From positions 1 to 36,289 of the forward strand of contig CAZNNH010000049.1 in NCBI GenBank assembly GCA_964574335.1: a stretch of 36,289 nt of DNA, given 5' to 3'. Position numbers and translations under genes: made by a program. This DNA comes from CAZNNH01 sp964574335 (GTDB lineage: Bacteria > Acidobacteriota > Vicinamibacteria > Fen-336). Under the pieces are notes generated by a model. That model saw only the letters and a program-made list of their open reading frames with translations. It made no database searches and was not told the DNA's origin. This document shows, in pieces, positions 24,793 through 35,279 of the stretch; the first letter of the stretch is position 1, and every line of letters begins with the position of its first letter.

Positions 24793-25662
24793 TCACTTGG
24801 ACGTCAGGACGTAGCGAACCAGCACGTCGTCCACGAAGCGCGCCTCCAGCGTCGCTTCGCCCAGCGGGTAGGTGCAGACGCTCACCATCAGCATCCCCTG
24901 CTCCTTCTGAGAGCAGCGCTTCGGCGGCCCCAGGGCCGCGTCCACGTCGGCACGGGATTGCCCCTTGGTCACGGGGGCGTCGGCCGCCGCGACGGGAGCC
25001 GCGACCGGAGCTCGCACGTGCGCGGGGTTGAAGTCGAAGACAGTCTTCAGCAGCGACCTCAGCCCCGCTGGGGTGAGCGCCTCGGCGGGGACCGAGCGGT
25101 CGAAACGGACATTGACCCGGGAGCCGGCCAAGAGCGCCCATTGCTCCGGCGTTCGCTGGCTGAGGGCCATCTGGTACTCCTGTTCGGCCACCGCCTTGAG
25201 CAGCCTCTCCTCCCGGCGGCGCCGATCCCGTTCCCTCGCCAGCGCTCTCTCGATCGTCTTCTTCTGCTCCTTGGTCGCGCCCTTGAGCTGCTTCTCGAGC
25301 TGCTTCTGGTAGTCCGACTTGGGAACGTAGGTGGAGGGGTGGGACGGGAGCTGGGAGCTGCCCCCTTCCCCGAGGTGGAACTCGACGTACTTCCCCTTGA
25401 CGTTGATCTTGCTCACCGTGACGACATCGCCCTCGCGGATGCCGATCCCGTTCTGGCGAAGCCTCTTCTGGTGCTCGGCGTTGTCGAACGTCGTGCTCCG
25501 CTCCGGGTAGTAGTCGAGTCCCTTGCGGGTGGCCGGCAGGTCCATCTTAACCATCACCTGGTGCCCCACCAGGGCGTTCCTGAGCTCCGCCTCGTCGGCG
25601 CTGGTCAGGGCTGGGACCAGGACCACCACCACGGCAGCGGCACTTCTCAGAAGGCTCGGCAT
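24793..25662 (-). CDS. Exported protein of unknown function with charged coil and BamE-like end
   Basis: A 289-residue exported protein. Residues 1-22 are a signal peptide (SLLRSAAAVVVVLVPALTSA). The middle begins with a stretch rich in short beta segments (GIREGDVVTVSKINVKGKYV), followed by a highly charged helix (about 115-160: EKQLKGATKEQKKTIERALA and on), probably a coiled coil. The last 55 residues (KGQSRADVDAALGPPKRC onward, ending in FVDDVLVRYVLTSK) resemble the SmpA/BamE fold in spacing, including a G-x-P turn and two Cys. The ATG at 25662 is preceded by GGAGG at the right distance; the longer open frame is not needed. No function can be named; envelope location is likely. Confidence 0.75.
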   Translation of the reverse strand: MPSLLRSAAAVVVVLVPALTSADEAELRNALVGHQVMVKMDLPATRKGLDYYPERSTTFDNAEHQKRLRQNGIGIREGDVVTVSKINVKGKYVEFHLGEGGSSQLPSHPSTYVPKSDYQKQLEKQLKGATKEQKKTIERALARERDRRRREERLLKAVAEQEYQMALSQRTPEQWALLAGSRVNVRFDRSVPAEALTPAGLRSLLKTVFDFNPAHVRAPVAAPVAAADAPVTKGQSRADVDAALGPPKRCSQKEQGMLMVSVCTYPLGEATLEARFVDDVLVRYVLTSK

Positions 25663-25901
25663 CACAGTACCTCCTGCTGATTCGGGTTGCGGGAGGATTC
25701 TACCCGCTTCCCGGCGGGGATCGGTCCCGTCGCCGTGGAGCCCGAAAGCAGGGGCATCGGTCCGGCGGCGAATCCTCCCCAACATGAGCGACCACTCAGT
25801 CGGATTCAAGGAACGCCTGGGCCTCCGGACAACGTCACAACTACTTTGGGTTGCGCAGGATACGTCGCCTGAGATACCGTGGACCGAGGCGTCCGGATTC
25901 C

Positions 25902-25919
25902 TGACCGAGCAGTCGGTCA
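25902..25919 (+). promoter_or_regulatory. Palindromic operator for the TetR regulator
   Basis: Perfect 7-bp arms TGACCGA and TCGGTCA separated by GCAG, 21 bp before the tetR start. TetR proteins bind such short-spaced dyads, usually for autoregulation. The promoter itself is not clear; a weak TTGCGC-N16-GATACC pair lies at 25851-25878. Confidence 0.65.
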
Positions 25920-25940
25920 TACCTCCCACAGGTTGAGCCC

Positions 25941-26563
25941 ATGCCCAGGATCGTCGACAAGGAGGCGCGCCGAAAGCAGATCGCCCTCAAGTCGATCGAC
26001 CTGTTTGCCGCGCAGGGCTTCGAGGCCACCCCGGTCAGCCAGATCGCCCAGGCGGCGGGCGTCGGCAAGGGAACGATCTACGACTACTTCGACTCCAAGG
26101 AGGAGCTCTTCTCGGAGGCGATCGTGGCCTGGGTGGAGCAGCTCGACACGGAGGCCCGCCGCCGGCTCGAAGGCGTCCGGGATCCCGAACAGCGTCTCCG
26201 GCGGCTGGCCCGGGTGGCGATGGAGCCTTTCCTCGACGACGAGAGGACCGTCAGGATCGCCATCGTGATGTTCCAGATGCTGCTCTCCGACGGCAGCCGA
26301 CCGGCCCGCGACCTGGTCCGCCGGGCCTTCCGAGGGTTCCGCCAGGCGGTCGTCGACACCCTGCTCGACGGCGTGGCCAGCGGGGCCTTCCGCCCCGGGA
26401 TCGCCCGGGACGCGGAGAAGATCGCGATCAACCTGACCGCCTACCTGGACGGTGTCGGCCTCCACTACTACATGGAAGAGCGCTTCTTCGACCTGATGCA
26501 GCAGGTGGACTTCCACATCGAGCACCTGCTACCGAGCCTGCGCGCGGCTCGCGAGGAGACACG

Positions 26564-26567
<4 letters not shown>
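25941..26567 (+). CDS. TetR/AcrR-family transcriptional regulator
   Basis: A 208-residue repressor. The N-terminal helix-turn-helix reads VSQIAQAAGVGKGTIYDYF (about 33-51), preceded by the usual ALKSIDLFAAQGFEAT helix. The C-terminal ligand domain is helical (LTAYLDGVGLHYYMEE), with a TetR_C pattern typical of efflux regulators. Its stop overlaps the GTG of the ABC ATPase, so it is the first gene of the exporter operon and probably represses it through the palindrome just upstream. Ligand unknown. Confidence 0.9.
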
Positions 26568-27276
<709 letters not shown>

Positions 27277-27280
<4 letters not shown>

Positions 27281-29661
27281 AGCGACCTTCCCTCCGGCTC
27301 CCCGCCTTGGACCGCAAGCTGCTCCGCGACCTCTGGCAGATGAAGGGGCAGGGCCTGGCCATCGCCATGGTGGTGGCCTCCGGCGTGACCATGTACGTGA
27401 TGTACCTGTCCAACTTCGACTCCCTGCAGCGGACCCGGCGCGCCTACTACGACCACCAGCGGTTCGCCGACGTCTTCGCTTCCGCCAAGCGGGCCCCGCT
27501 CCGGCTGGAGGAGCGGATCGCGGCGGTCCCCGGGGTGGCCGTGGTCGACCTGAGGGTGGTGGCCGACGTCACCCTCGACGTCCCCGGGATGGAGGAGCCG
27601 GCGACCGGCCGTCTGATCTCGGCACCAGCGACCGGCCGGCCCCGCCTCAACGACCTCTTCCTGAGGCGTGGGCGCTGGATCGAGCCCGGCCGCGACGACG
27701 AGGTCCTGGTCTCCGAGGCCTTCGCCGAAGCCCACGGGCTGGGGCCGGGCGACCACGTCTCGGCGATCATCAACGGCAGGAAGCGCGCCTTGACCATCGT
27801 CGGCCTGGCTCTCTCGCCCGAGTACATCTACATCATCCCTCCCGGCGAGCTGATCCCGGACGACCGCCGTTTCGGCGTCTTCTGGATGGAGCGCCGGGCC
27901 CTGGCCACCGCCTTCGACATGGAGGGGGGCTTCAACGACGTCTCGCTCAAGCTGATGCGCGGCGCCTCCGAGGAGGACGTCATCGCGCGCCTGGACCGGC
28001 TGCTCGACCGCTACGGGGGGCGAGGGGCGATCCCTCGGCGCCTGCAGATGTCCAACTGGACCGTCTCCAACGAGCTGGCGCAGCTCCAGAGCTTCGGCTT
28101 CCTGATCCCGGCCATCTTCCTGGGGGTGGCGGCCTTCCTGCTGAACGTGGCGATGACCCGGGCCCTGGCCATCCAGCGCCCTCAGATCGCCTCCCTCAAG
28201 GCCCTCGGCTACGGCAACCGGGAGCTGGCCTGGCACTACGTCAAGTGGGCGCTGATCATCGCCTGCCTCGGCGCCCTGCTGGGGATCGCGGCCGGGGCGT
28301 ACCTGGGCTCGGGGCTCTCGTCCCTCTACAACCAGTTCTTCCGCTTCCCGGTCCTCCAGTACCGGCTTTCGCCCGGCGTCGCCGCCACCGGCGTGCTGCT
28401 GAGCCTGGTGGCCGGGTCGCTGGGGGCGTTCTTCGCAGTCCGGCGCGCGGTCGAGATCCCACCCGCCGAGGCGATGCGCCCGGAGCCGCCGGCCCGCTAC
28501 CGCACCAGCCTGGTCGAGACCGAGGCGGTGCGGCGGCGGCTCGGCCACGCCACCCGGATGGTGCTGCGCAACCTGGAGCGACAGCCCTGGCGCGCCGCCG
28601 CCTCGGTGATCGGGATCGCCTTCGCCACCGGGATCCTGGTGGTCGGCTTCGGCTTCCTCGACTCGATGGACGTGCTGATGGAGGCCCAGTTCAACCTGGT
28701 CCAGCGGCAGGACGTCACCGTCACCTTCGTGGAGCCGGTCTCGGCCCGCGCCTTCCACGAGGTGCAGTCGCTCCCCGGGGTGATGTACGTCGAGCCGAAA
28801 CGCTCGGTCCCGGCCCGGGTTCGTTTCGGGCCGCGCTACCGCTACCTGGGCGTGACCGGCGTCCCCGAGGCGCCCACCCTCAACCGCGTCGTCGACGTCG
28901 GGGGCCACGTGTTCGAGCTCCCACCGGAGGGCCTGGTGATCTCCCAGGTGCTGGCCGCCGTGCTGGGCGTCCGGCCCGGCGACACGGTGCTCCTCGAGAT
29001 CCTCGAGGGCTCCCGGCCGGTTCGGGAGATCCCGGTGGCCAGGACCGTCGACGACTACATGGGCGTCGCCGTCTACATGCCCATGGACGCGCTGCACCGC
29101 CTGATGCGCGAGGGACGGGCCCTCTCGGGCGCCTACCTGCAGGCCGACTCGGACCATCTCGACGCCCTCTACCGGCGTCTCAAGGCGATGCCCGCGGTGG
29201 GCGGGGTGGCGATCACGGCGATGGCCCTCCAGAGCTTCCGCAAGCTCATGGCCCAGAACTTCGACATCATGACGATCGGCAACGTCCTGTTCGCCGGGAT
29301 CATCGCCTTCGGCGTGGTCTACAACGCCGCCCGCATCTCGCTCTCGGAGCGCAGCCGCGAGCTGGCCAGCCTGCGGGTGCTGGGCTTCACCATCCTGGAG
29401 ATCTCGCTGATCCTGCTCGGGGAGCTGTCGATCCTGACCGTGCTGGCGCTCCCCCTCGGGGTGCTGATCGGGTGGGGTCTCTCGGCGGCGATCGTCTCCA
29501 CGCTGCAGAGCGAGGTGTACCGCATCCCGCTGGCGATCACGCCACAGACCATGGCGTGGTCGGCGCTGACGGTGATCGTGGCCGCCGCCCTCTCCGGCCT
29601 GGCGGTCCGACGCAAGCTGGACCACCTCGACCTGGTGGCGGTCCTCAAGACACGGGAGTAG
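27277..29661 (+). CDS. ABC transporter permease with two FtsX domains
   Basis: A 794-residue inner-membrane protein with about eight membrane segments. The order is an N-terminal helix (about 24-43), a large periplasmic MacB-PCD-like domain, three helices (about 268-390) forming FtsX domain 1, another entry helix (about 440-465), a second periplasmic domain, and three final helices (about 655-785) forming FtsX domain 2. This duplicated layout is that of the 800-residue FtsX permeases, which work as mechanotransmitters that do not pass substrate through the membrane core. Translation is coupled to the ATPase by overlapping stop and start, with AGGAG 9 bp upstream. Substrate unknown. Confidence 0.91.
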
Positions 29662-29666
29662 ACGAG

Positions 29667-30863
29667 ATGAAGGCGGAGCTCAGGAACCCGAAGGTGCTGG
29701 CGGGCGTCGTTCTGGTGCTGGTCCTGCTGGCGATCGGCCTCTGGCCCAAGGCGGTGCCGGCCGACCTCGCCGCCGTCGAGCGCGGCGCTTTGCGGGTCAC
29801 CATCGACGAGGAGGGGGAGACCCGGGTGCACGACCGCTTCGTGATCGCGTCGCCGGTGGCCGGGCGGCTGCTGCGTGTCGACCTCGAGCCCGGCGACCGG
29901 GTCGAGCGCGCGAGCACGGTGCTGGCCACCTTGAAACCCGGCGCCCCCACCCCCCTCGACGCGCGAGCTCGGGCCGAGGCCGAGGCGCGGGTGCGCGCCG
30001 CCCGGGCGGCGCTGGGCCAGGCTCGCGCCCAGCAGGAGTCGGCCCTGGCCGCCCTCTCGCTGGCCCGCTCGGAGCACGGCCGCAGCCAGGAGCTGGCGCG
30101 GGAGCGGATCGTCTCGGCCGAGCTCCTGGAGCAGAGCCAGGCCACCCTTCGCACCCGGGAAGAGGCCGCCCGCGCCGCCCAGTACGCCACCGCCAGAGCC
30201 GAGCACGAGCTGGAGATGGCCAAGGCGAGCCTGCTCCAGGCCAGCGGTGGCGACGACGCCGGTGAGCCGATGACGATCCTCTCGCCGATCGACGGCGTGG
30301 TCCTGAAGCGACTGCGCTGGAGCGAGGCGGTGGTGCCGGCCGGCGAGCCTCTGCTGGAGCTGGGCGACCCTGAGAACCTGGAGATCGTCTCGGACATGCT
30401 CTCGACCGATGCGGTCAGGATCCACGACGGGGACCCGGTGCTGGTGGAGCAATGGGGGGGAGACGAGGTCCTGAGCGGGAAGGTGCGTCGGGTCGAGCCT
30501 TCCGGCTTCACCAAGATCTCGGCGCTCGGCGTCGAGGAGCAGCGGGTCAACGTGGTGATCGACCTCGAGGACCCGGCCGGGGCCTGGAAGCGGTTGGGCG
30601 ACGGCTACCGGGTCGAGGTGCGGGTGGTGGTCTGGGAGGGCCAGGACGTGGTCAAGCTGCCCACCGGCAGCCTGTTCCGCCACCAGCAGGGGTGGGCGGC
30701 CTTCGCCGTCGAGGGCGGCCGGGCCCGCCTGCGTGAGATCGAGATCGGCCGCCGCAACGGCCTGGAGGCCCAGGTGCTGGCCGGGCTCGAGCCGGGTCAG
30801 CAGGTGGTGGTCCATCCGAGCGACACCCTTCAGGACGGCAGCCGGGTCACGCCGCGCTCCTGA
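29667..30863 (+). CDS. HlyD/MacA-type periplasmic adaptor protein
   Basis: A 398-residue membrane fusion protein. One N-terminal membrane anchor (VLAGVVLVLVLLAIGLWP, about 10-27) precedes a lipoyl/barrel-sandwich half (VIASPVAGRLLRVDLEPGDR), a long Ala-rich helical hairpin (about 108-195, ARAEAEARVRAARAAL), the second lipoyl half (ILSPIDGVVLKRLRWSEAVV) and beta-barrel domains ending in LAGLEPGQQVVVHPSD. It should link the FtsX permease to an outer-membrane channel; no TolC homologue is in the window. The ATG lies 5 bp after the permease stop, and the larger open frame upstream is a shadow. The gene closes the exporter operon. Confidence 0.91.
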   Translation: MKAELRNPKVLAGVVLVLVLLAIGLWPKAVPADLAAVERGALRVTIDEEGETRVHDRFVIASPVAGRLLRVDLEPGDRVERASTVLATLKPGAPTPLDARARAEAEARVRAARAALGQARAQQESALAALSLARSEHGRSQELARERIVSAELLEQSQATLRTREEAARAAQYATARAEHELEMAKASLLQASGGDDAGEPMTILSPIDGVVLKRLRWSEAVVPAGEPLLELGDPENLEIVSDMLSTDAVRIHDGDPVLVEQWGGDEVLSGKVRRVEPSGFTKISALGVEEQRVNVVIDLEDPAGAWKRLGDGYRVEVRVVVWEGQDVVKLPTGSLFRHQQGWAAFAVEGGRARLREIEIGRRNGLEAQVLAGLEPGQQVVVHPSDTLQDGSRVTPRS

Positions 30864-31007
30864 GCCATGATCCTCACCGCCGATCTCAGCGACCGCATGC
30901 TGTGGCGACGTGGGGATGGCGCCTGGCATCCCGACGAGGGTCGGCGCGGCATAGAATCAGAGCATCTTTCACGGGGTGCCGACGAGTAGCCCCGGCCGGA
31001 GGGAATC

Positions 31008-32531
31008 ATGAAGGAGATCCTCGAGTCGCTTGGCGTCCCGGAGAAGGGCCCCGGCGGCTTCTGTGGCGAGTGGCTGGGCAGCGGCGAGACGCTGGCGGTG
31101 GAGACCCCCATCGATGGCCGTCTGCTCGCTGCCGTCACCCAGGTGACCACCGACGAGTACCAGAAGGTGGCGGCCCGCGCCCATCAGGCCTTCCTGGCCT
31201 GGCGCCAGGTGCCAGCCCCCGAGCGCGGCGAGCTGGTCCGGCAGCTCGGCATCGCCCTCAGGCGGGTCAAGGACAAGCTGGGCGCCCTGGTGACGCTGGA
31301 GTGCGGGAAGATCCGGGCCGAAGGCGAGGGCGAGGTCCAGGAGATGATCGACATCTGCGACTTCGCGGTCGGCCTGTCGCGGCAGCTCTACGGCCTGACC
31401 ATGCACTCCGAGCGCCCCGGCCACCGGATGTACGAGCAGTGGCACCCGCTGGGCGTGGTGGGGGTGGTGTCGGCCTTCAACTTCCCGGTGGCGGTCTGGT
31501 CCTGGAACGCGGCGATCGCGGCGGTGTGCGGCGACGCCACGCTGTGGAAGCCCTCCTCCAAGACGCCGCTCACGGCCATCGCTTGCACCCGGATCGCCGA
31601 GCGGGTCTGCCGGGAGCAGGGCGTCGATCCCGCCGTCTTCAGCCTGGTGATCGGGCGTGGAAGCACCGTCGGCGAGGCGCTGCTGGCCGACCGTCGGGTC
31701 CCGCTGATCTCGGCCACCGGCTCGTGCCGGATGGGCCACCGGGTGGGCCAGGTGGTCCACCAACGGCTGGGACGGACCATCCTCGAGCTGGGCGGCAACA
31801 ACGCGATCATCGTCACCGCCCACGCCAACCTCGACCTGGTGGTGCCGGCGATCCTGTTCGGGGCGGTGGGCACCGCCGGCCAGCGCTGCACCAGCACCCG
31901 GCGCATCATCGTCCACGAGTCCGTCGAGGCCGAGCTGGTCTCGCGCCTGGCGAAGGCCTATGCCCAGGTGCGGATCGGCAACCCGCTCGAGAACCAGACG
32001 TTGATGGGCCCGCTGATCGACCGGGCGGCGGTGACCACGATGATGCAGGCCCTGGAGCGCATCAAGAAGGAAGGCGGCGAGGTGGTTTGCGGCGGCGAGC
32101 GCCTGGAGGGCAAGGACTACCCGGGCGGCTGCTACGTCACCCCCTGCATCGTGAGGGCGAAGAACGACTGGGCGATCGTCCAGGAGGAGACCTTCGCGCC
32201 GATCCTCTACATCATCAAGTACCGCACCCTGGACGAGGCCATCGCCCTCCACAACGGCGTGCCGCAGGGCCTCAGCTCGGCGATCTTCACCCAGAACCTG
32301 CTGGAGGCGGAGCAGTTCCTCTCCCACCAGGGCAGCGACTGCGGGATCGCCAACGTCAACATCGGCACCAGCGGCGCCGAGATCGGCGGGGCCTTCGGCG
32401 GCGAGAAGGAAACCGGGGGCGGCCGCGAGTCGGGCAGCGACGCCTGGAAGGCCTACATGCGCCGGCAGACCAACACCATCAACTACAGCACCGAGCTGCC
32501 GCTGGCCCAGGGGATCAAGTTCGGGGAGTAG
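31008..32531 (+). CDS. Aldehyde dehydrogenase, ALDH7 (alpha-aminoadipic semialdehyde dehydrogenase) type
   Basis: A 507-residue NAD(P)-dependent dehydrogenase. General Glu E260 in ILELGGNNAIIV and catalytic Cys C294 in AGQRCTSTRR are both present. FNFPVAVWSWNAAIA, KPSSKTPLTAI, SATGSCRMGHRVGQ and the long end IGGAFGGEKETGGGRESGSD are the marks of the antiquitin (ALDH7) group, which oxidises alpha-aminoadipic semialdehyde in lysine breakdown. GGAGGG lies just before the ATG. A TAGAAT at 30953-30958 could be a -10 but has no -35. No other lysine-degradation gene is nearby, so the physiological substrate stays open. Confidence 0.93.
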   Translation: MKEILESLGVPEKGPGGFCGEWLGSGETLAVETPIDGRLLAAVTQVTTDEYQKVAARAHQAFLAWRQVPAPERGELVRQLGIALRRVKDKLGALVTLECGKIRAEGEGEVQEMIDICDFAVGLSRQLYGLTMHSERPGHRMYEQWHPLGVVGVVSAFNFPVAVWSWNAAIAAVCGDATLWKPSSKTPLTAIACTRIAERVCREQGVDPAVFSLVIGRGSTVGEALLADRRVPLISATGSCRMGHRVGQVVHQRLGRTILELGGNNAIIVTAHANLDLVVPAILFGAVGTAGQRCTSTRRIIVHESVEAELVSRLAKAYAQVRIGNPLENQTLMGPLIDRAAVTTMMQALERIKKEGGEVVCGGERLEGKDYPGGCYVTPCIVRAKNDWAIVQEETFAPILYIIKYRTLDEAIALHNGVPQGLSSAIFTQNLLEAEQFLSHQGSDCGIANVNIGTSGAEIGGAFGGEKETGGGRESGSDAWKAYMRRQTNTINYSTELPLAQGIKFGE

Positions 32532-32585
32532 CCGTCGCCCGACAGGTCCCGGGAGCGGGCAGTCGTGGCGACCACGGTCGCGGCG

Positions 32586-34922
32586 TCAGGAAGAGGCCGG
32601 CCCCCCGGGAGACTTAGGCCGTGGGCTTGTCGTCTCGCCCAATGGAGGCTCGTCTGCGCCGCGCGCCAGCTTCTCGGCGATCCGGGCGAGGTTTGCGCTC
32701 AGGACCTTGAGGTCCGTCCGGGGGCGCGTGGGCGGGCTCGGGGCGGCCGGCCCGGCGGCAGCCTCGTCGCTGCCGGGCGCCCTGGTCGGTGGCTGCTCGT
32801 CCAGCGCCCGCTGGGTGGTCGCGAGCTGCTCCACGACCTCGCCGAGTTCCTGCGTAACCTCGGCTAGCGCACGCCGGGCCGCCTCGTCTCCATCGCCGCC
32901 GTCCCGGGTGTCGGCAGGGGAGTCGATGCGGAAGCGGGAAATTGCCGCCGTGAGCTGCTCTGACAGCTCCACCAGGTCTTGCACCGCACGGGTCGTCTCA
33001 TTCGAGCCCGCCGTCGACTGCTCGGTGATGCTGGCGACGACCTGCATTGCCTCCGAAACGGTCTTGGACACCTCGGTCTGCTCCTGGGTGGCGCTCGAGA
33101 TCTCGCCGGCCAGGTCCGTGCTGTGCTGGACCAGGGCGGAGATCTCCCCGAGACCGTGCCGTGCCTTCTCCGACAGCGCCAATCCCTGCTCGACCTCGTG
33201 GGTGCTGGTCTCCATCGCCGCCAGCGCGGCCTGGATCTCGCCGGACATCCCCTTGACGATCGTGGTCACGCTGCGCGTCGCCTCGGTCGACCGCTCCGCC
33301 AGGTGCCGGATCTCTTCCGCCACGACCCCGAATCCCCGCCCCAGGTCGCCGGCGTGCGCTGCCTCGATCGCGGCGTTCATCGACAGAAGCTCGGAGCGCG
33401 AGGCGATATCCTCGATCATGTCGATGATCTCGAAGATCTCTCCGCTGCGCTCACCGAGCAGGCGCATCTTCTCCGCCGTTTGGGAGACGGCGCGGTCGAT
33501 GGCTGACATCCCCTGGGCGGTGTCCTGCACCGCGCGGTCGCTGACGCTCAGGTGCTCCAGGACCTGACGAGCGGCGTCCGCCGACTGGGCGGCGTTCTGC
33601 GCGACCTGGCCGAGAGAGGCGACCATCTGCTCGACCGCGGCCGACGTCTGGTGCACGCGATCACGTCCATGCCGGGCTCCCTTGGCGATCTGGGTCGACG
33701 CGGCCAGGATCTCGGACGAAGCGCTGGACACCAGAAACGCCGCGTCACGCACCTCAGCCAGGATCTGGACGAGTCGCTCGAGGATGCGGTTGACGGCGCC
33801 GGCGATCTGGCCCAGCGTCTCCTTGCCCTGCTCCGCGCGACGCGTCAGATCGCCGTCTGCTACCGCCGAAGCGAAGCCCAGGAAGGCCTCAAGATCCCGC
33901 TGCAGATGCTCCTCGGCCTGGCGCCGTTCCGTGACGTCTTTGGAGATCCCGACCAGGCCCGTGACCTCGCCATTGGCGTCTCGGGTCGGGACCTTGGTGG
34001 CCAGGAACCAGCGTCCCGATCCCTGGTCGTACTCGGTCTTGCCGAGCAAGGGTTCACCCGTCTCCAGGAGGCGGCGCTCGTCTTCGCCGGCAGCATCTGC
34101 GAAATCCGCCGGGAAGAAGTCGGCATCTGTCTTGCCAACGGCCTCCTCGGCGTCCGACAGACCCAGCGCGGCGGCATGCGCCATGTTGACGCGCGTGAAG
34201 CGCCTCTCGGAGTCCTTGAAGTAGATGAGGTCGGGGATGTTGTTCATCAGCGCGTGTAGCAGGTCGCGCTCGCGGCCGGCGGCCTGCTCCGCCTGCCTGC
34301 GTCGAGTGACGTCGACGGAGATTCCGAAGGTGCCGACGATGGCGCCGCGCCGGTCGCGCAGCGGCATCTTCGAGGTCGAAACCCAGGTCTCCTGTCCGGA
34401 GGCCCACGTCTCCTTCTCCTCGAAGTCGATCAAAGGCTCGCCAGTGCGGATGATCTCCTGCTCGTCGCGCATGGCCTGCTGGGCGTGCTCACTGGAGAAC
34501 ATGTCGTGGTCCGTCTTGCCCCAGGCATCCTCTTCGCGCGCCAGCTTGAAGTGCCTGACGTGAGCCTGGCTGATGCGCAGGAAGCGGCTCTCGCGGTCCT
34601 TGAAGTAGATGAGGCCGGGGAAATGCTCCAGGAGGTTGTCGAGGAGGACCTTGGACGGGCGGTCCGCGGCGCTCTCCCACAGCACACCCCTGCTCGCGAG
34701 GACCAGGGCTCCGGCCAGCAGGCCGACCAGCCCGATCCATGCGCCGACGACGAGCTCGACTTGGGGCGCCCCGGAGTCCTCGGGCAAGAGGCGAGCGCCC
34801 AGGGCGCCCATCGCGGTCGCCAGCCCAAGGGCGCTGACGAGGGCGACCATGGGGAAGAACCGTCTTCTCGCAAGCTGGGAGATCCTTGCCAGGCGATGCG
34901 CGGCCGGCCTCAGTCCGTCCAT
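32586..34922 (-). CDS. Methyl-accepting chemotaxis protein with two PAS domains
   Basis: A 778-residue chemoreceptor. Two membrane helices (about 22-44 and 55-80) are joined by a very short loop, so there is no periplasmic ligand domain. Two PAS/PAC units follow (about 93-215 and 222-345), both with YFKD and GKTD motifs. Next is a HAMP-like segment, then a long coiled coil with the signalling tip SMNAAIEAAHAGDLGRGFGV (M515 onward) and EEIRHLAERS. The last 110 residues form an extra coil and a Pro-rich tail. Sensing is therefore cytoplasmic. The ATG at 34922 has AGGGAGGT 7 bp upstream. No che genes adjoin. It converges with the aldehyde dehydrogenase across 54 bp. Confidence 0.92.
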   Translation of the reverse strand: MDGLRPAAHRLARISQLARRRFFPMVALVSALGLATAMGALGARLLPEDSGAPQVELVVGAWIGLVGLLAGALVLASRGVLWESAADRPSKVLLDNLLEHFPGLIYFKDRESRFLRISQAHVRHFKLAREEDAWGKTDHDMFSSEHAQQAMRDEQEIIRTGEPLIDFEEKETWASGQETWVSTSKMPLRDRRGAIVGTFGISVDVTRRRQAEQAAGRERDLLHALMNNIPDLIYFKDSERRFTRVNMAHAAALGLSDAEEAVGKTDADFFPADFADAAGEDERRLLETGEPLLGKTEYDQGSGRWFLATKVPTRDANGEVTGLVGISKDVTERRQAEEHLQRDLEAFLGFASAVADGDLTRRAEQGKETLGQIAGAVNRILERLVQILAEVRDAAFLVSSASSEILAASTQIAKGARHGRDRVHQTSAAVEQMVASLGQVAQNAAQSADAARQVLEHLSVSDRAVQDTAQGMSAIDRAVSQTAEKMRLLGERSGEIFEIIDMIEDIASRSELLSMNAAIEAAHAGDLGRGFGVVAEEIRHLAERSTEATRSVTTIVKGMSGEIQAALAAMETSTHEVEQGLALSEKARHGLGEISALVQHSTDLAGEISSATQEQTEVSKTVSEAMQVVASITEQSTAGSNETTRAVQDLVELSEQLTAAISRFRIDSPADTRDGGDGDEAARRALAEVTQELGEVVEQLATTQRALDEQPPTRAPGSDEAAAGPAAPSPPTRPRTDLKVLSANLARIAEKLARGADEPPLGETTSPRPKSPGGPASS

Positions 34923-35110
34923 CGACTGTACCTCCCTGGCCACGCCCCATGGCTCCGGCGGCCGCGCTCGCACTTCTCGGAGCGCCTGATGGTGACGACC
35001 GGCCCAACGGTACCGCACTCGGCGGTCGCCTGCCAGTCGGGCGAGCGCGGCTCAGGCGAACTGCTCCGAGGCCGCTGCTCGCCCAACAGGGGGGCTCCGC
35101 CCCGCCACCG

Positions 35111-35190
35111 GGAACGAGCGGTCCCTCCAGGGAATGAACGGTCGTTCCAGGGAATGAGCGGTCCTTCCAGGGAACGGGCGGACACCTCCA
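35111..35190 (+). repeat. Four tandem 20-bp palindromic repeats
   Basis: Units begin at 35111, 35131, 35151 and 35171, each exactly 20 bp. Units 1-3 fit GGAAYGARCGGTCSYTCCAG and the fourth has diverged. Each unit is itself a dyad, clearest in unit 2 (GGAATGA-acgg-TCGTTCC). They end 20 bp before the -35 of the GntR gene. The remainder of the 357 bp between the chemoreceptor and gntR shows no gene. Confidence 0.85.
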
Positions 35191-35210
35191 GCGGAGCGGC
35201 ACGGGCGGCC

Positions 35211-35244
35211 TTGACAAACCGATCCTCTGAGTATATCTATATAC
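35211..35244 (+). promoter_or_regulatory. gntR promoter with YtrA-type operator
   Basis: TTGACA (35211-35216) is followed 17 bp later by TATCTA (35234-35239). The -10 lies inside the dyad GTATAT-ct-ATATAC (35231-35244), which looks like the GTATA...TATAC operators of YtrA-subfamily GntR proteins. Binding of the encoded regulator would block the promoter directly. Confidence 0.7.
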
Positions 35245-35279
35245 ACAGCAGTACGGATAGCCCAGGAGGACCGCCGGAC

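Noticed and set aside
28245..29666. Upstream extension of the HlyD gene
   Set aside because: It lies within the permease in another frame; the membrane anchor begins at the ATG at 29667.
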